Below, piece by piece: positions 16,605-24,374 of a stretch of 64,000 nt of DNA. The first letter of the stretch is position 1. The number at the start of each line of letters is the position of its first letter. The stretch lies in assembly GCF_020819595.1 (NCBI RefSeq), contig NZ_JAJHNP010000025.1, positions 82,821-146,820 on the forward strand. The letters are read 5' to 3'. Source of the stretch: Streptomyces barringtoniae (GTDB lineage: Bacteria > Actinomycetota > Actinomycetes > Streptomycetales > Streptomycetaceae). The position numbers and the translations under genes are program-made. The notes under the pieces were generated by a model, which saw only the letters and a program-made list of their open reading frames with translations, did not search any database and was not told the DNA's origin.

Positions 16605-16949
16605 TCAGCGGTTGATCATCTCGAAGGCGTCACCGGGCTCACCGAGTTCGCGTTGGAGGCCACCGGCGGGCGGCCTCGGGATGCGTGGCTCGCGCACGCC
16701 CCCGCCGCCCTCTCCCTCACCGAAGTCGAACCACACGTACACCATGGACTCCCGGGGCACCTCGGCACCGGGCTGCGGGTACTGGCGTACGACGTAGTCG
16801 ACGACCGCGAGGTGGAAGTCCGGGCGGTCCGGCGCATTGAGGAACAGGCCCTGCGCCCGGGCCGTTTCGCGCGCGTCCACGGCCATCAGTCCGACCAGCC
16901 GCGGCACGCGCACTTCGGGTGTTTTGGGTGTTATGCGCACAGATGTCAC
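16605..16949 (-). CDS. Small PASTA-domain protein
   Basis: A 114-residue protein with one PASTA domain at about residues 14-75: VRVPRLVGLMAVDARETARAQGL followed by the VVRQYPQPGAEVPRESMVYVWF half. PASTA domains bind muropeptides or beta-lactam-like ligands and usually sit outside kinases or penicillin-binding proteins. Here the domain stands alone, with no signal peptide or membrane segment, followed by a Gly/Glu/Pro-rich tail. It starts at a GTG with GGGGG immediately upstream. The role is unknown, and a cytosolic location would be unusual for PASTA. Confidence 0.82.
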   Translation of the reverse strand: MTSVRITPKTPEVRVPRLVGLMAVDARETARAQGLFLNAPDRPDFHLAVVDYVVRQYPQPGAEVPRESMVYVWFDFGEGEGGGGVREPRIPRPPAGGLQRELGEPGDAFEMINR

Positions 16950-17022
16950 CCCCAGCGGTACTGGAAGGGTAACTCCCGTGAGCCCGGGCCGGAAGGAGTC
17001 GGTGTCTTTCTGTGACAGATGG

Positions 17023-17595
17023 CTACTCTGCGTGACGGATACGGGGTGCGTGATCGGCGTGGGGCGCGTGATCGGCGCGGGGCTCGTTATCGAGGCGGAG
17101 CCGGAAGCAGAGGGCCTGCTCGTCCAGTGTGGGGTGCGGATAGGTCTCCGCCGGTTCCATGCCGAGCCGCCGGGTCACCGCGATCGACCGCTCGTTGCCC
17201 GGCCGGACCATCGCCACCACCTCCTTGATCCCGGCCACCCGCACCCGCTCGAGCGTCTCGCGTGCGGCGGCGGTGACGTACCCCTTGCCCCAGTGCGCGC
17301 GGCCGAGCCGCCAGCCGATCTCCATCGCGCCCACCGGGCCCCAGTCCGGCCGCCAGGGCTGCGCTCCGGTGAAGCCGATGACCTCGCCGGACCCGTCCAG
17401 CATGGTCCACAGGCAGAAGCCGAGTTCCGCATCGTGCCGCCGCTGCCGGGCGGTGAGTTCCTCGTAGACCGACAGCGCGGCCGGCCTGCCGCCGTAGAAC
17501 TCCATGACCTCGGGGTCGTCGAAGACCCGGTGTCAGGCGATCGCGTCCTCGTGGGTGGGAACGCGCAGCTGTACCGCGGGTAGAGGTCGGTTCAC
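17023..17595 (-). pseudogene. GNAT acetyltransferase interrupted by a nonsense codon
   Basis: From the GTG at 17595 the frame reads VNRPLPAVQLRVPTHEDAIA, then a TGA at 17533-17535, then HRVFDDPEVMEFYGG and a normal GNAT domain of the RimJ/RimL type (IGWRLGRAHWGKGYVTAAA acetyl-CoA loop, ERSIAVTRRLGM). Family members have Trp where the TGA stands, so a TGG-to-TGA change split the gene. A shortened 160-residue protein could start at the ATG at 17505, but it would lack the first beta strand. The C-terminal tail holds ADHAP repeats from an 18-bp tandem repeat. Confidence 0.75.
17030..17083. repeat. Three 18-bp tandem repeats in the GNAT tail
   Basis: Units lie at 17030-17047, 17048-17065 and 17066-17083. 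The last two are nearly identical, with consensus GCGTGATCGGCGYGGGGC, and the first is diverged. They stay in frame with the GNAT remnant and encode repeated ADHAP-like residues. Confidence 0.7.
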
Positions 17596-17692
17596 AGGGC
17601 AGCCCTTCAGCCGGGTGATCAATTCTGCTGAATAGACTGCCCATGTCCAGTGCCGGTCGGCACATACATTTCGAACTTGGGGAGATCCCGCC

Positions 17693-18985
17693 GTGACCGT
17701 CGAGACCGAGCCCCTCTCCGAGAACACCGCCGACGTGATCGTCGTGGGCGCGGGGCCGGCCGGCTCCACGACCGCGTACCACCTCGCCAAGGCCGGCCTC
17801 GACGTCCTGCTCCTGGAGAAGACCGAGTTCCCGCGCGAGAAGGTGTGCGGCGACGGCCTCACCCCGCGCGCGGTCAAGCAGCTCGTCGCCATGGGCATCG
17901 ACATCTCCGAGGAGGCCGGCTGGCTGCGCAACAAGGGCCTGCGCATCATCGGCGGCGGCAGCCGCCTCCAGCTGGACTGGCCGGATCTCGCCGCCTACCC
18001 GAACTACGGACTCGTCCGCAAGCGCGACGACTTCGACGAGCAGCTCGCCCGCAACGCCCAGAAGGCGGGGGCGCGGCTGTACGAGCGCTGCAACGTGAGC
18101 GGCCCGGTCATCGACGACCGCACCGGCCGCATCACCGGCGTCACCGCCAAGCTCGGCGAGGAGAAGCGCGAGGTCACCTTCCACGCGCCGCTCGTCGTCG
18201 CCGCCGACGGCAACTCCACCCGCCTGTCCCTCGCGATGGGCCTGCACCGCCGCGAGGACCGCCCGATGGGCGTCGCGGTGCGCACCTACTTCACCTCGCC
18301 CCGCCACGAGGACGACTACCTGGAGTCCTGGCTGGAGCTGTGGGACCGCCGCGGCCCCCAGGACCGGCTGCTGCCCGGCTACGGCTGGATCTTCGGCATG
18401 GGCGACGGCACGTCGAACGTCGGGCTCGGCGTCCTGAACACCTCCGCCTCCTTCAAGGAGCTGGACTGGCGCGAGATCCTCAAGGCCTGGTGCGCCTCCA
18501 TGCCGGAGGACTGGGGCTACACCCCCGAGAACATGACCGGCCCCATCCGCGGCGCCGCCCTCCCCATGGCCTTCAACCGCCAGCCCCACTACACGCGCGG
18601 CCTGCTGCTCGTCGGTGACGCCGGCGGTCTGGTGAACCCCTTCAACGGCGAGGGCATCGCCTACGCCATGGAGTCCGGCCAGATCGCCGCCGACGTCATC
18701 GTGCAGGCACACGCGCGTGCCACGCCCGCACAGCGCGAGATCGCCCTGCAGCGCTACCCGCGCGTCCTCAAGGACACCTACGGCGGCTACTACACCCTCG
18801 GCCGTGCCTTCGTGAAGCTCATCGGCAACCCGAAGGTCATGCAGATCGCGGCCCAGCGCGGCCTCACACACCCGATGCTGATGAAGTTCACCCTCAAGCT
18901 CCTGGCGAACCTCACCGACCCCACGGGCGGCGACGCGATGGACCGGATCATCAACGGCCTGAGCAAGGTGGCCCCGAAGGCCTGA
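17693..18985 (+). CDS. Geranylgeranyl reductase family flavoprotein, MenJ-like
   Basis: A 430-residue FAD-dependent enzyme that probably hydrogenates isoprene units of the menaquinone side chain, as mycobacterial MenJ does. The N-terminal dinucleotide motif VIVVGAGPAGSTTAYHLA is at about residues 14-31. The family block EFPREKVCGDGLTPRAV follows, and the second FAD motif LLLVGDAGGLVNPFNGEGI lies near residue 305. It is near menG and followed by the complex I operon. It runs convergent with the deformylase gene with only four bases between stops. Archaeal-type lipid reduction is a less likely alternative. Confidence 0.88.
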   Translation: MTVETEPLSENTADVIVVGAGPAGSTTAYHLAKAGLDVLLLEKTEFPREKVCGDGLTPRAVKQLVAMGIDISEEAGWLRNKGLRIIGGGSRLQLDWPDLAAYPNYGLVRKRDDFDEQLARNAQKAGARLYERCNVSGPVIDDRTGRITGVTAKLGEEKREVTFHAPLVVAADGNSTRLSLAMGLHRREDRPMGVAVRTYFTSPRHEDDYLESWLELWDRRGPQDRLLPGYGWIFGMGDGTSNVGLGVLNTSASFKELDWREILKAWCASMPEDWGYTPENMTGPIRGAALPMAFNRQPHYTRGLLLVGDAGGLVNPFNGEGIAYAMESGQIAADVIVQAHARATPAQREIALQRYPRVLKDTYGGYYTLGRAFVKLIGNPKVMQIAAQRGLTHPMLMKFTLKLLANLTDPTGGDAMDRIINGLSKVAPKA

Positions 18986-18989
18986 GCCC

Positions 18990-19619
18990 CTACCGGGCCG
19001 GGCTCAACTCCTCCGCCCTGGCGGCCCGGCGGGCGAACACCTCGTCCCGCCGGGCGGCCATCTGCCGCAGCGCGTCCTTTTTCTCCCGCTTGGAGAGCCG
19101 ATCCAGGTAGATGTACCCGTTGGTGTGGTCGGTCTCGTGGATGAGGCAGCGCGCGAAGTGCCCCGTGCCCTCGATGACCACGGGGTTGCCGTCCTTGTCC
19201 TGCCCGCGCACGACGGCCCGGTCCGGCCGCGGTACGGCCATCACGGCACCCGGCACCGAGAGGCAGCCCTCGCCCTCGTCCAGCAACCGTCGCCCGCTCG
19301 TGGGCGTTTCTAGCACAGGATTGACGATGTGTCCGACATGTCGGGCACCCCCGTCATCGGGGCAGTCATACACGAACAGCCGGATATCGACCCCAACCTG
19401 ATTCGCCGCAAGTCCCGCCCCTTCGGCGACATACAGGGTGAGGAACATGTCGTCGATGAGTGCGGCGAGGTCGGGCCCGAACTCCGTGACGTCCCGGCAC
19501 GGCCTGTGCAGGACCTCCTCGCCGACCTCGGTGATCCGGCGCACCGCACCGCGCCCGGCCTCGGGGGCGTGGCGGGGGTAGTGGTCGGCGGGCCTTCCCT
19601 GTACGAACACGCGTGGCAT
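18990..19619 (-). CDS. def: Peptide deformylase
   Basis: A 209-residue metalloenzyme that removes the formyl group from nascent N-termini. Motif I appears as GAGLAANQVG, motif II as EGCLSVPG with the metal-binding Cys, and motif III as CLIHETDHTNG, an HExDH with two metal-binding His and the catalytic Glu. Asn replaces the more usual Pro in motif I (LAANQ rather than LAAPQ). The N-terminal extension of about 25 residues is typical of actinobacterial forms. Streptomyces usually encode several deformylases. Confidence 0.94.
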   Translation of the reverse strand: MPRVFVQGRPADHYPRHAPEAGRGAVRRITEVGEEVLHRPCRDVTEFGPDLAALIDDMFLTLYVAEGAGLAANQVGVDIRLFVYDCPDDGGARHVGHIVNPVLETPTSGRRLLDEGEGCLSVPGAVMAVPRPDRAVVRGQDKDGNPVVIEGTGHFARCLIHETDHTNGYIYLDRLSKREKKDALRQMAARRDEVFARRAARAEELSPAR

Positions 19620-19712
19620 GACGCGGTCTCCTTCGCTCGTGGCCGGACCGCCGGACGGCGGCCCGAGCAGAGCATGTCAGGAGCGGCGCTGTGAGATGCC
19701 GGGAACGACGCA

Positions 19713-19743
19713 AGGGCCGCTGCCCCCGAGCGGCTGCGGCCCT
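19713..19743 (-). terminator. Hairpin after the NlpC/P60 gene
   Basis: AGGGCCGC at 19713-19720 pairs with GCGGCCCT at 19736-19743. The hairpin lies about 40 bases beyond the NlpC/P60 stop on the minus strand and before the deformylase promoter. It is GC-rich without a clear U-tract, as is common in Streptomyces. Confidence 0.55.
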
Positions 19744-19780
19744 GTGCGCGTGACAGGCGGGTGAGAGGTGCGAGGTGTGT

Positions 19781-20590
19781 TCAGAGCACCCGCACGGCGC
19801 CGGTCGGCGGGTCGTACGACAGCGGCTTCTCGACGATGCCGGTGGACGGGTTCTGCGCTCCGACGAACATACCGTCGCCGACGTACACCGCCACGTGGTA
19901 CGCGCTGCCCGCGCTGCCCCAGTAGAGGATGTCGCCCGGCTGCAGGTTGCTCAGCGAGACCTGCGTGCCGGCGGTCGACTGGTCCTGGGAGACGCGCGGC
20001 AGGCTGACGCCGATCTGCTTGAAGGCGGACTGCACTAGGCCGGAGCAGTCGTAGGCGCTCGGGCCGGAGGCGCCCAGGACGTAGGACTTGCCGATCTGCG
20101 CCTTCACGAAGGAGATGACGGCCGCGGCCGAACCGGTGGCCGTGGACGTGCTCGTGGAGGTGCTGCCGCTGTCGGTGGCGGCGAGCGTCGTACGCGTCGC
20201 GTTGCGCGAGGCACGCTCGGCGGCGGCCCTGCGGGCGGCCTCCTCGGCCTTCTTCTTGGCCTCTGCGGCCTTCTGCTTCGCCTCGGCGAGGTCCGCCTTG
20301 GCCTGCTTCGCGGCCTTTGCGGCGGCCGCGTCGCGCTCGGCCTGCAGCTGGTAGTTCGCGGCGGCCTGCTGGGTGGCGTCCGCGGACTTGGCCGCCTGAG
20401 CGGCCAGGTCGGCCGTCAGGGTGGGCAGTTCGAGGGTCTGCGTCACCGGCTCGGCCGCGTTCGCCGAGCCGGACGCCCCGGCGACTGCCAGGGAGCTGAG
20501 GACGCCACCGGCAACTCCGGCCCGCATCGCGAGGGTCGACGCGCTGCGGCGGGGCTTCCGGTGGCTGCGTATGTGAGCGGTGTGGGACAT
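19781..20590 (-). CDS. Secreted NlpC/P60 peptidoglycan endopeptidase
   Basis: A 269-residue cell-wall hydrolase. Residues 1-44 form a long signal peptide: SHRKPRRS basic region, hydrophobic core and SANAAEP cleavage site. Residues 60-145 are an Ala/Lys/Glu-rich coiled coil. The C-terminal C40 domain carries the catalytic Cys in YDCSGLVQSAF and the His in YHVAVYVGDG. It cleaves stem peptides during growth or sporulation. The start is uncertain: ATG 20590 gives a standard signal peptide, while in-frame ATG 20620 and GTG 20647 would lengthen it. A 20-bp palindrome lies upstream. Confidence 0.9.
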   Translation of the reverse strand: MSHTAHIRSHRKPRRSASTLAMRAGVAGGVLSSLAVAGASGSANAAEPVTQTLELPTLTADLAAQAAKSADATQQAAANYQLQAERDAAAAKAAKQAKADLAEAKQKAAEAKKKAEEAARRAAAERASRNATRTTLAATDSGSTSTSTSTATGSAAAVISFVKAQIGKSYVLGASGPSAYDCSGLVQSAFKQIGVSLPRVSQDQSTAGTQVSLSNLQPGDILYWGSAGSAYHVAVYVGDGMFVGAQNPSTGIVEKPLSYDPPTGAVRVL

Positions 20591-20721
20591 GGGAATAACC
20601 GGTACCAGGGGCTCCTTCATATCTTCAAGAAACGTGTGCTGCGCCACAGTTGCTCAATCGAGACCTGAAATCCCGGGTGCGTCGCTCTTTATTGACGCCG
20701 TAACGGACATTGCGGACGTCG

Positions 20722-20755
20722 GTGATCAAGGCCTTGATCACGGCCTTTGATCATT
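20722..20755. promoter_or_regulatory. 20-bp palindrome with an extra half-site
   Basis: GTGATCAAGGCCTTGATCAC at 20722-20741 is a perfect palindrome. A further copy of the right half, GGCCTTTGATCA, follows at about 20743-20754. The cluster lies about 130 bases upstream of the NlpC/P60 start, consistent with an operator for a dimeric regulator that binds cooperatively. The binding protein is unknown. Confidence 0.55.
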
Positions 20756-21091
20756 ACGTCCGAATTGCCCCACGCCTACCACCGGTTGGGGTCGTTGGCC
20801 AAGCCCGGTTCTCAGGAGCCTCTCATCAATGTGGCGGAGGTCACGGAACGGTCACCGGAAGCGCGGCGTCCTGTGCGCGCGGAGCTCGTGAATGTGTGCA
20901 CGCGTCCGCACCCCCGTCCACACCGCACCCCACACCTCCCCCTGATGTGTGAACGGCTCCTCTATCAGGCGCTGACGTCCAGCGCCAATTTGCATGCACC
21001 GGAACCCTCTTGATATTGAGACGACCCCTCCGGCCTGCGGCGACGGGCGAGAATGTCACTTCTCGTGATCAACTGAACGCTTCGCGTATGA

Positions 21092-21175
21092 AGATCACTC
21101 ATCATCCGACTTCATGATCCTTCGTCAGGTGGTGGAGATCACAAAGCTCATGCAATACGCCGTGTCGCAGATCAC
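21092..21175. promoter_or_regulatory. Three helically phased AGATCAC boxes upstream of nuo
   Basis: AGATCAC occurs at 21092-21098, 21136-21142 and 21169-21175, with start spacings of 44 and 33 bases, both multiples of 11. The last two are embedded in AGATCACAAAG and AGATCACAGAG. Same-face phasing upstream of a promoter suggests activator sites. The binding factor is unknown. Confidence 0.45.
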
Positions 21176-21209
21176 AGAGTGACGGGCATAAGATGCGTGG
21201 CAACTGGGC

Positions 21210-21227
21210 TTGTGACCTGCTTCACAT
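21210..21227. promoter_or_regulatory. Rex operator (ROP) of the nuo operon
   Basis: TTGTGACCTGCTTCACAT matches the Streptomyces Rex consensus TTGTGAACNNNTTCACAA in both half-sites with few deviations. It lies 116 bases upstream of the nuoA start and just downstream of a possible -10 element, TAAGAT at 21189-21194. Rex leaves DNA when NADH/NAD+ rises, so this site would induce complex I under reducing conditions. Rex control of nuo is known for S. coelicolor. Confidence 0.75.
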
Positions 21228-21342
21228 GTTCTCGATCTTCGCCCGGGACGGCGGGGGCTCGTGGGACCGGTGAGGCGGAAGTGAGCTCAGTGCACCAGTG
21301 CAACCGCCAGCAGTCAGCGCCGACTGAGAGGAGCGAGGAGCG

Positions 21343-21702
21343 GTGAACGCGTATGCGCCCATCCTCGTACTGGGAGCCCTCGGGGCAGGCTTTGCGATCT
21401 TCTCCGTGGTCATGGCCACGCTGATCGGTCCGAAGCGGTACAACCGCGCCAAGCTCGAGGCCTACGAGTGCGGTATCGAGCCGACCCCCACGCCGGCCGG
21501 CGGCGGGCGCTTCCCCATCAAGTACTACCTGACGGCGATGCTCTTCATCGTCTTCGACATCGAGATCGTCTTCCTCTACCCCTGGGCCGTCACCTTCGAC
21601 GCCCTGGGGATTTTCGGGCTCGTGGAGATGCTGCTCTTCGTGCTCACCGTCTTCGTCGCGTACGCGTACGTATGGCGGCGCGGCGGCCTGGAATGGGACT
21701 GA
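21343..21702 (+). CDS. nuoA: NADH-quinone oxidoreductase subunit A
   Basis: A 119-residue membrane subunit of complex I with three predicted helices and the conserved KLEAYECGIEP loop between helices one and two, followed by FPIKYYLTAMLFIVFDIE. It sits beside the quinone cavity with NuoH and NuoJ. The GTG start has GAGGAG upstream. It is the first gene of a complete nuoA-N operon read from a promoter region with a Rex-type operator. Confidence 0.97.
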   Translation: MNAYAPILVLGALGAGFAIFSVVMATLIGPKRYNRAKLEAYECGIEPTPTPAGGGRFPIKYYLTAMLFIVFDIEIVFLYPWAVTFDALGIFGLVEMLLFVLTVFVAYAYVWRRGGLEWD

Positions 21703-21715
21703 GGGGCCTTAGGAC

Positions 21716-22270
21716 ATGGGACTCGAAGAAAAGCTGCCGAGCGGCTTCCTGCTGACCACCGTCGAGCAGGCCGCGGGCTGGGTGCGCAAGGCGTCCGTCT
21801 TCCCGGCCACCTTCGGCCTCGCCTGCTGCGCCATCGAGATGATGACCACCGGCGCAGGCCGGTACGACCTGGCACGTTTCGGCATGGAGGTCTTCCGCGG
21901 CTCACCGCGCCAGGCCGACCTGATGATCGTCGCCGGCCGGGTCAGCCAGAAGATGGCGCCGGTGCTCCGGCAGGTCTACGACCAGATGCCCAACCCGAAA
22001 TGGGTGATCTCCATGGGCGTCTGCGCCTCCTCGGGCGGCATGTTCAACAACTACGCGATCGTCCAGGGCGTCGACCACATCGTCCCGGTCGACATCTACC
22101 TGCCGGGCTGTCCGCCCCGCCCCGAGATGCTGATGGACGCGATCCTCAAGCTCCACCAGAAGATCCAGTCCTCCAAGCTCGGCGTCAACGCCGAGGAGGC
22201 CGCCCGTGAGGCGGAGGAGGCGGCGCTCAAGGCCCTGCCCACGATCGAGATGAAGGGGCTGCTGCGGTGA
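21716..22270 (+). CDS. nuoB: NADH-quinone oxidoreductase subunit B
   Basis: A 184-residue peripheral-arm subunit that carries the terminal cluster N2, the direct electron donor to menaquinone. The tandem Cys37-Cys38 (FGLACCAIEMM), the Cys in SMGVCASSGGMF and the Cys in YLPGCPPRPE provide the four ligands. The C-terminal 25 residues form an Ala/Glu-rich extension. Its stop overlaps the nuoC GTG by four bases. Confidence 0.97.
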   Translation: MGLEEKLPSGFLLTTVEQAAGWVRKASVFPATFGLACCAIEMMTTGAGRYDLARFGMEVFRGSPRQADLMIVAGRVSQKMAPVLRQVYDQMPNPKWVISMGVCASSGGMFNNYAIVQGVDHIVPVDIYLPGCPPRPEMLMDAILKLHQKIQSSKLGVNAEEAAREAEEAALKALPTIEMKGLLR

Positions 22271-23037
22271 GCGACGCGAACGGCAACGGCACGGGCGGCG
22301 TGAACGGGTCCGCGAACGGGGTGAACCCCGAGAAGGACCTCTCCGCCTCCAACCTCCCCGGCCAGCGCGGCCAGGGCGGCGAGGAGATCCGCGTCCAGCG
22401 CGGCATGTTCGGCGCCAACAATGGCGGCGACACCTCCGGCTACGGAGGCCTGGTCCGCTCGGTCCGGCTCCCGGGACCGGCGACCCGCCCCTACGGCGGC
22501 TGGTTCGACGAGGTCGCCGACGAACTGGAGGGCGCCCTGGAGGAGCAGGGACTCCTCCCCGGCAACGCCATCGAGAAGACGGTCGTCGACCGCGACGAGC
22601 TCACCTTCCACATCGAACGCGAGCACCTGGTCCGCGTCGCCCGCACCCTGCGCGACGACCCGGCCCTGCGCTTCGAACTGTGCACCGGCGTCAGCGGCGT
22701 CCACTACCTGCACGACAAGGGCCGCGAGCTGCACGCCGTCTACCACCTGCGCTCGATCACCCACAACCGGCTGCTCCGCCTCGAGGTCAGCGCCCCCGAC
22801 AGCGACCCGCACATCCCGTCGCTGGTCTCCGTCTATCCGACGAACGACTGGCACGAGCGCGAGACCTACGACTTCTTCGGAATCGTCTTCGACGGTCACC
22901 CGGCCCTGACGCGGATCATGATGCCGGACGACTGGCAGGGCCACCCGCAGCGCAAGGACTACCCCCTCGGCGGCATCCCCGTCGAGTACAAGGGCGCCCA
23001 GATCCCGGCTCCGGACCAGCGGAGGTCGTACTCGTGA
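22267..23037 (+). CDS. nuoC: NADH-quinone oxidoreductase subunit C
   Basis: A 256-residue subunit of the connecting module of complex I. The signature region is NDWHERETYDFFGIVFDGHP, followed by the R-I-MPDDWQGHPQRKDYPLGG block. The N-terminal 50 residues are a Gly/Asn-rich extension typical of actinobacterial NuoC. NuoC and NuoD are separate genes here, unlike the fused NuoCD of E. coli. The stop overlaps the nuoD GTG by four bases. Confidence 0.97.
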   Translation: MSDANGNGTGGVNGSANGVNPEKDLSASNLPGQRGQGGEEIRVQRGMFGANNGGDTSGYGGLVRSVRLPGPATRPYGGWFDEVADELEGALEEQGLLPGNAIEKTVVDRDELTFHIEREHLVRVARTLRDDPALRFELCTGVSGVHYLHDKGRELHAVYHLRSITHNRLLRLEVSAPDSDPHIPSLVSVYPTNDWHERETYDFFGIVFDGHPALTRIMMPDDWQGHPQRKDYPLGGIPVEYKGAQIPAPDQRRSYS

Positions 23038-24374
23038 GCACGCAGTCAGCATCCGCCGCGTCGGCCGCCTCGGCCCGCGAGACCACCGAGGGCACCGTCT
23101 ACACGGTCACCGGTGGCGACTGGGACGAGGTCGTCCAGTCCGCGACCCGCGCCGACGACGAACGCATCGTCGTCAACATGGGTCCCCAGCACCCCTCCAC
23201 CCACGGAGTGCTCCGCCTGATCCTGGAGATCGAGGGCGAGACGGTCACCGAGGCCCGCTGCGGCATCGGCTATCTGCACACCGGCATCGAGAAGAACCTC
23301 GAGTTCCGCACGTGGACGCAGGGCACCACCTTCGTCACGCGCATGGACTACCTGACGTCCTTCTTCAACGAGACCGCCTACTGTCTCGCCGTCGAGAAAC
23401 TCCTCGGCATCGAGGACGACATCACCGAGCGCGCCAAGATCATCCGGGTGCTCCTGATGGAGCTGAACCGGCTGTCCTCCCACCTGGTGTGCATCGCCAC
23501 CGGCGGCATGGAGCTCGGCGCCACCACGATCATGATCTACGGATTCCGTGATCGTGAAATGATTCTCGACCTCTACGAGCTCATCACGGGCCTTCGGATG
23601 AACCACGCGTACATCCGCCCCGGCGGACTCGCCCAGGACCTGCCGCCCGGAGCGGTGGACCAGATCCGCGAGTTCGTGAAGAAGATGAAGAAGAACCTCC
23701 CGGAGTACGACAAGCTCGCCACCGGGAACCCCATCTTCAAGGCCCGCATGCAGGACATCGGCTACCTCGACCTGGCCGGCTGCATGGCCCTCGGCGCCAC
23801 CGGCCCGATCCTGCGCTCCACCGGCCTGCCGCACGACCTGCGCAAGGCACAGCCGTACTGCGACTACGAGACGTACGACTTCGAGATCCCCACCGCCGAC
23901 AGCTGCGACGCCTACGGCCGCTTCCTGGTCCGCCTGGAGGAGATGCGCCAGTCGCTCAGGATCGTCGAGCAGTGCCTGGACCGGCTCCAGCCCGGCCCGG
24001 TCATGGTCGCCGACAAGAAGATCGCCTGGCCCGCCCAGCTCGCCCTGGGACCGGACGGACTCGGCAACTCCCTCGACCACATCAAGAAGATCATGGGCAC
24101 CTCCATGGAGGCCCTGATCCACCACTTCAAGCTCGTCACCGAGGGCTTCCGCGTCCCACCGGGACAGGCCTACGCGGCCGTCGAATCCCCCAAGGGCGAG
24201 CTCGGCGTGCACGCCGTCTCCGACGGCGGCACCCGCCCCTACCGGGTCCACTTCCGCGACCCGTCCTTCACCAACCTGCAGGCCATGGCGGCGATGTGCG
24301 AGGGCGGCCAGGTCGCCGACGTGATCGTCGCCGTCGCGTCCATCGACCCCGTGATGGGAGGCGTCGACCGGTGA
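23034..24374 (+). CDS. nuoD: NADH-quinone oxidoreductase subunit D
   Basis: A 446-residue 49-kDa-type subunit that, with NuoB, forms the quinone-reduction site. The GPQHPSTHGVLRL loop near residue 50 carries the His involved in quinone binding. Further markers are the ELNRLSSHL helix and a C-terminal DPVMGGVDR. The GTG at 23034 overlaps the nuoC stop. About 40 residues of Ser/Ala-rich sequence precede the conserved core. Confidence 0.97.
   Translation: MSTQSASAASAASARETTEGTVYTVTGGDWDEVVQSATRADDERIVVNMGPQHPSTHGVLRLILEIEGETVTEARCGIGYLHTGIEKNLEFRTWTQGTTFVTRMDYLTSFFNETAYCLAVEKLLGIEDDITERAKIIRVLLMELNRLSSHLVCIATGGMELGATTIMIYGFRDREMILDLYELITGLRMNHAYIRPGGLAQDLPPGAVDQIREFVKKMKKNLPEYDKLATGNPIFKARMQDIGYLDLAGCMALGATGPILRSTGLPHDLRKAQPYCDYETYDFEIPTADSCDAYGRFLVRLEEMRQSLRIVEQCLDRLQPGPVMVADKKIAWPAQLALGPDGLGNSLDHIKKIMGTSMEALIHHFKLVTEGFRVPPGQAYAAVESPKGELGVHAVSDGGTRPYRVHFRDPSFTNLQAMAAMCEGGQVADVIVAVASIDPVMGGVDR

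Larger units (their letters stand above)
20591..21342. other. Long intergenic region before nuoA, about 750 bases
   Basis: The gap holds the divergent promoters of the NlpC/P60 gene and the nuo operon. It contains a 20-bp palindrome at 20722-20741, three AGATCAC boxes at 21092-21175 and a Rex-type site at 21210-21227. The remainder is AT-richer than the flanks, with no credible ORF. No c-di-AMP riboswitch could be recognised on the minus strand here, although such genes often carry one. Confidence 0.55.

Noticed and set aside
20648..20900. A c-di-AMP riboswitch upstream of the NlpC/P60 gene
   Set aside because: The conserved blocks clearly visible at 53660-53870 could not be found here on the minus strand.
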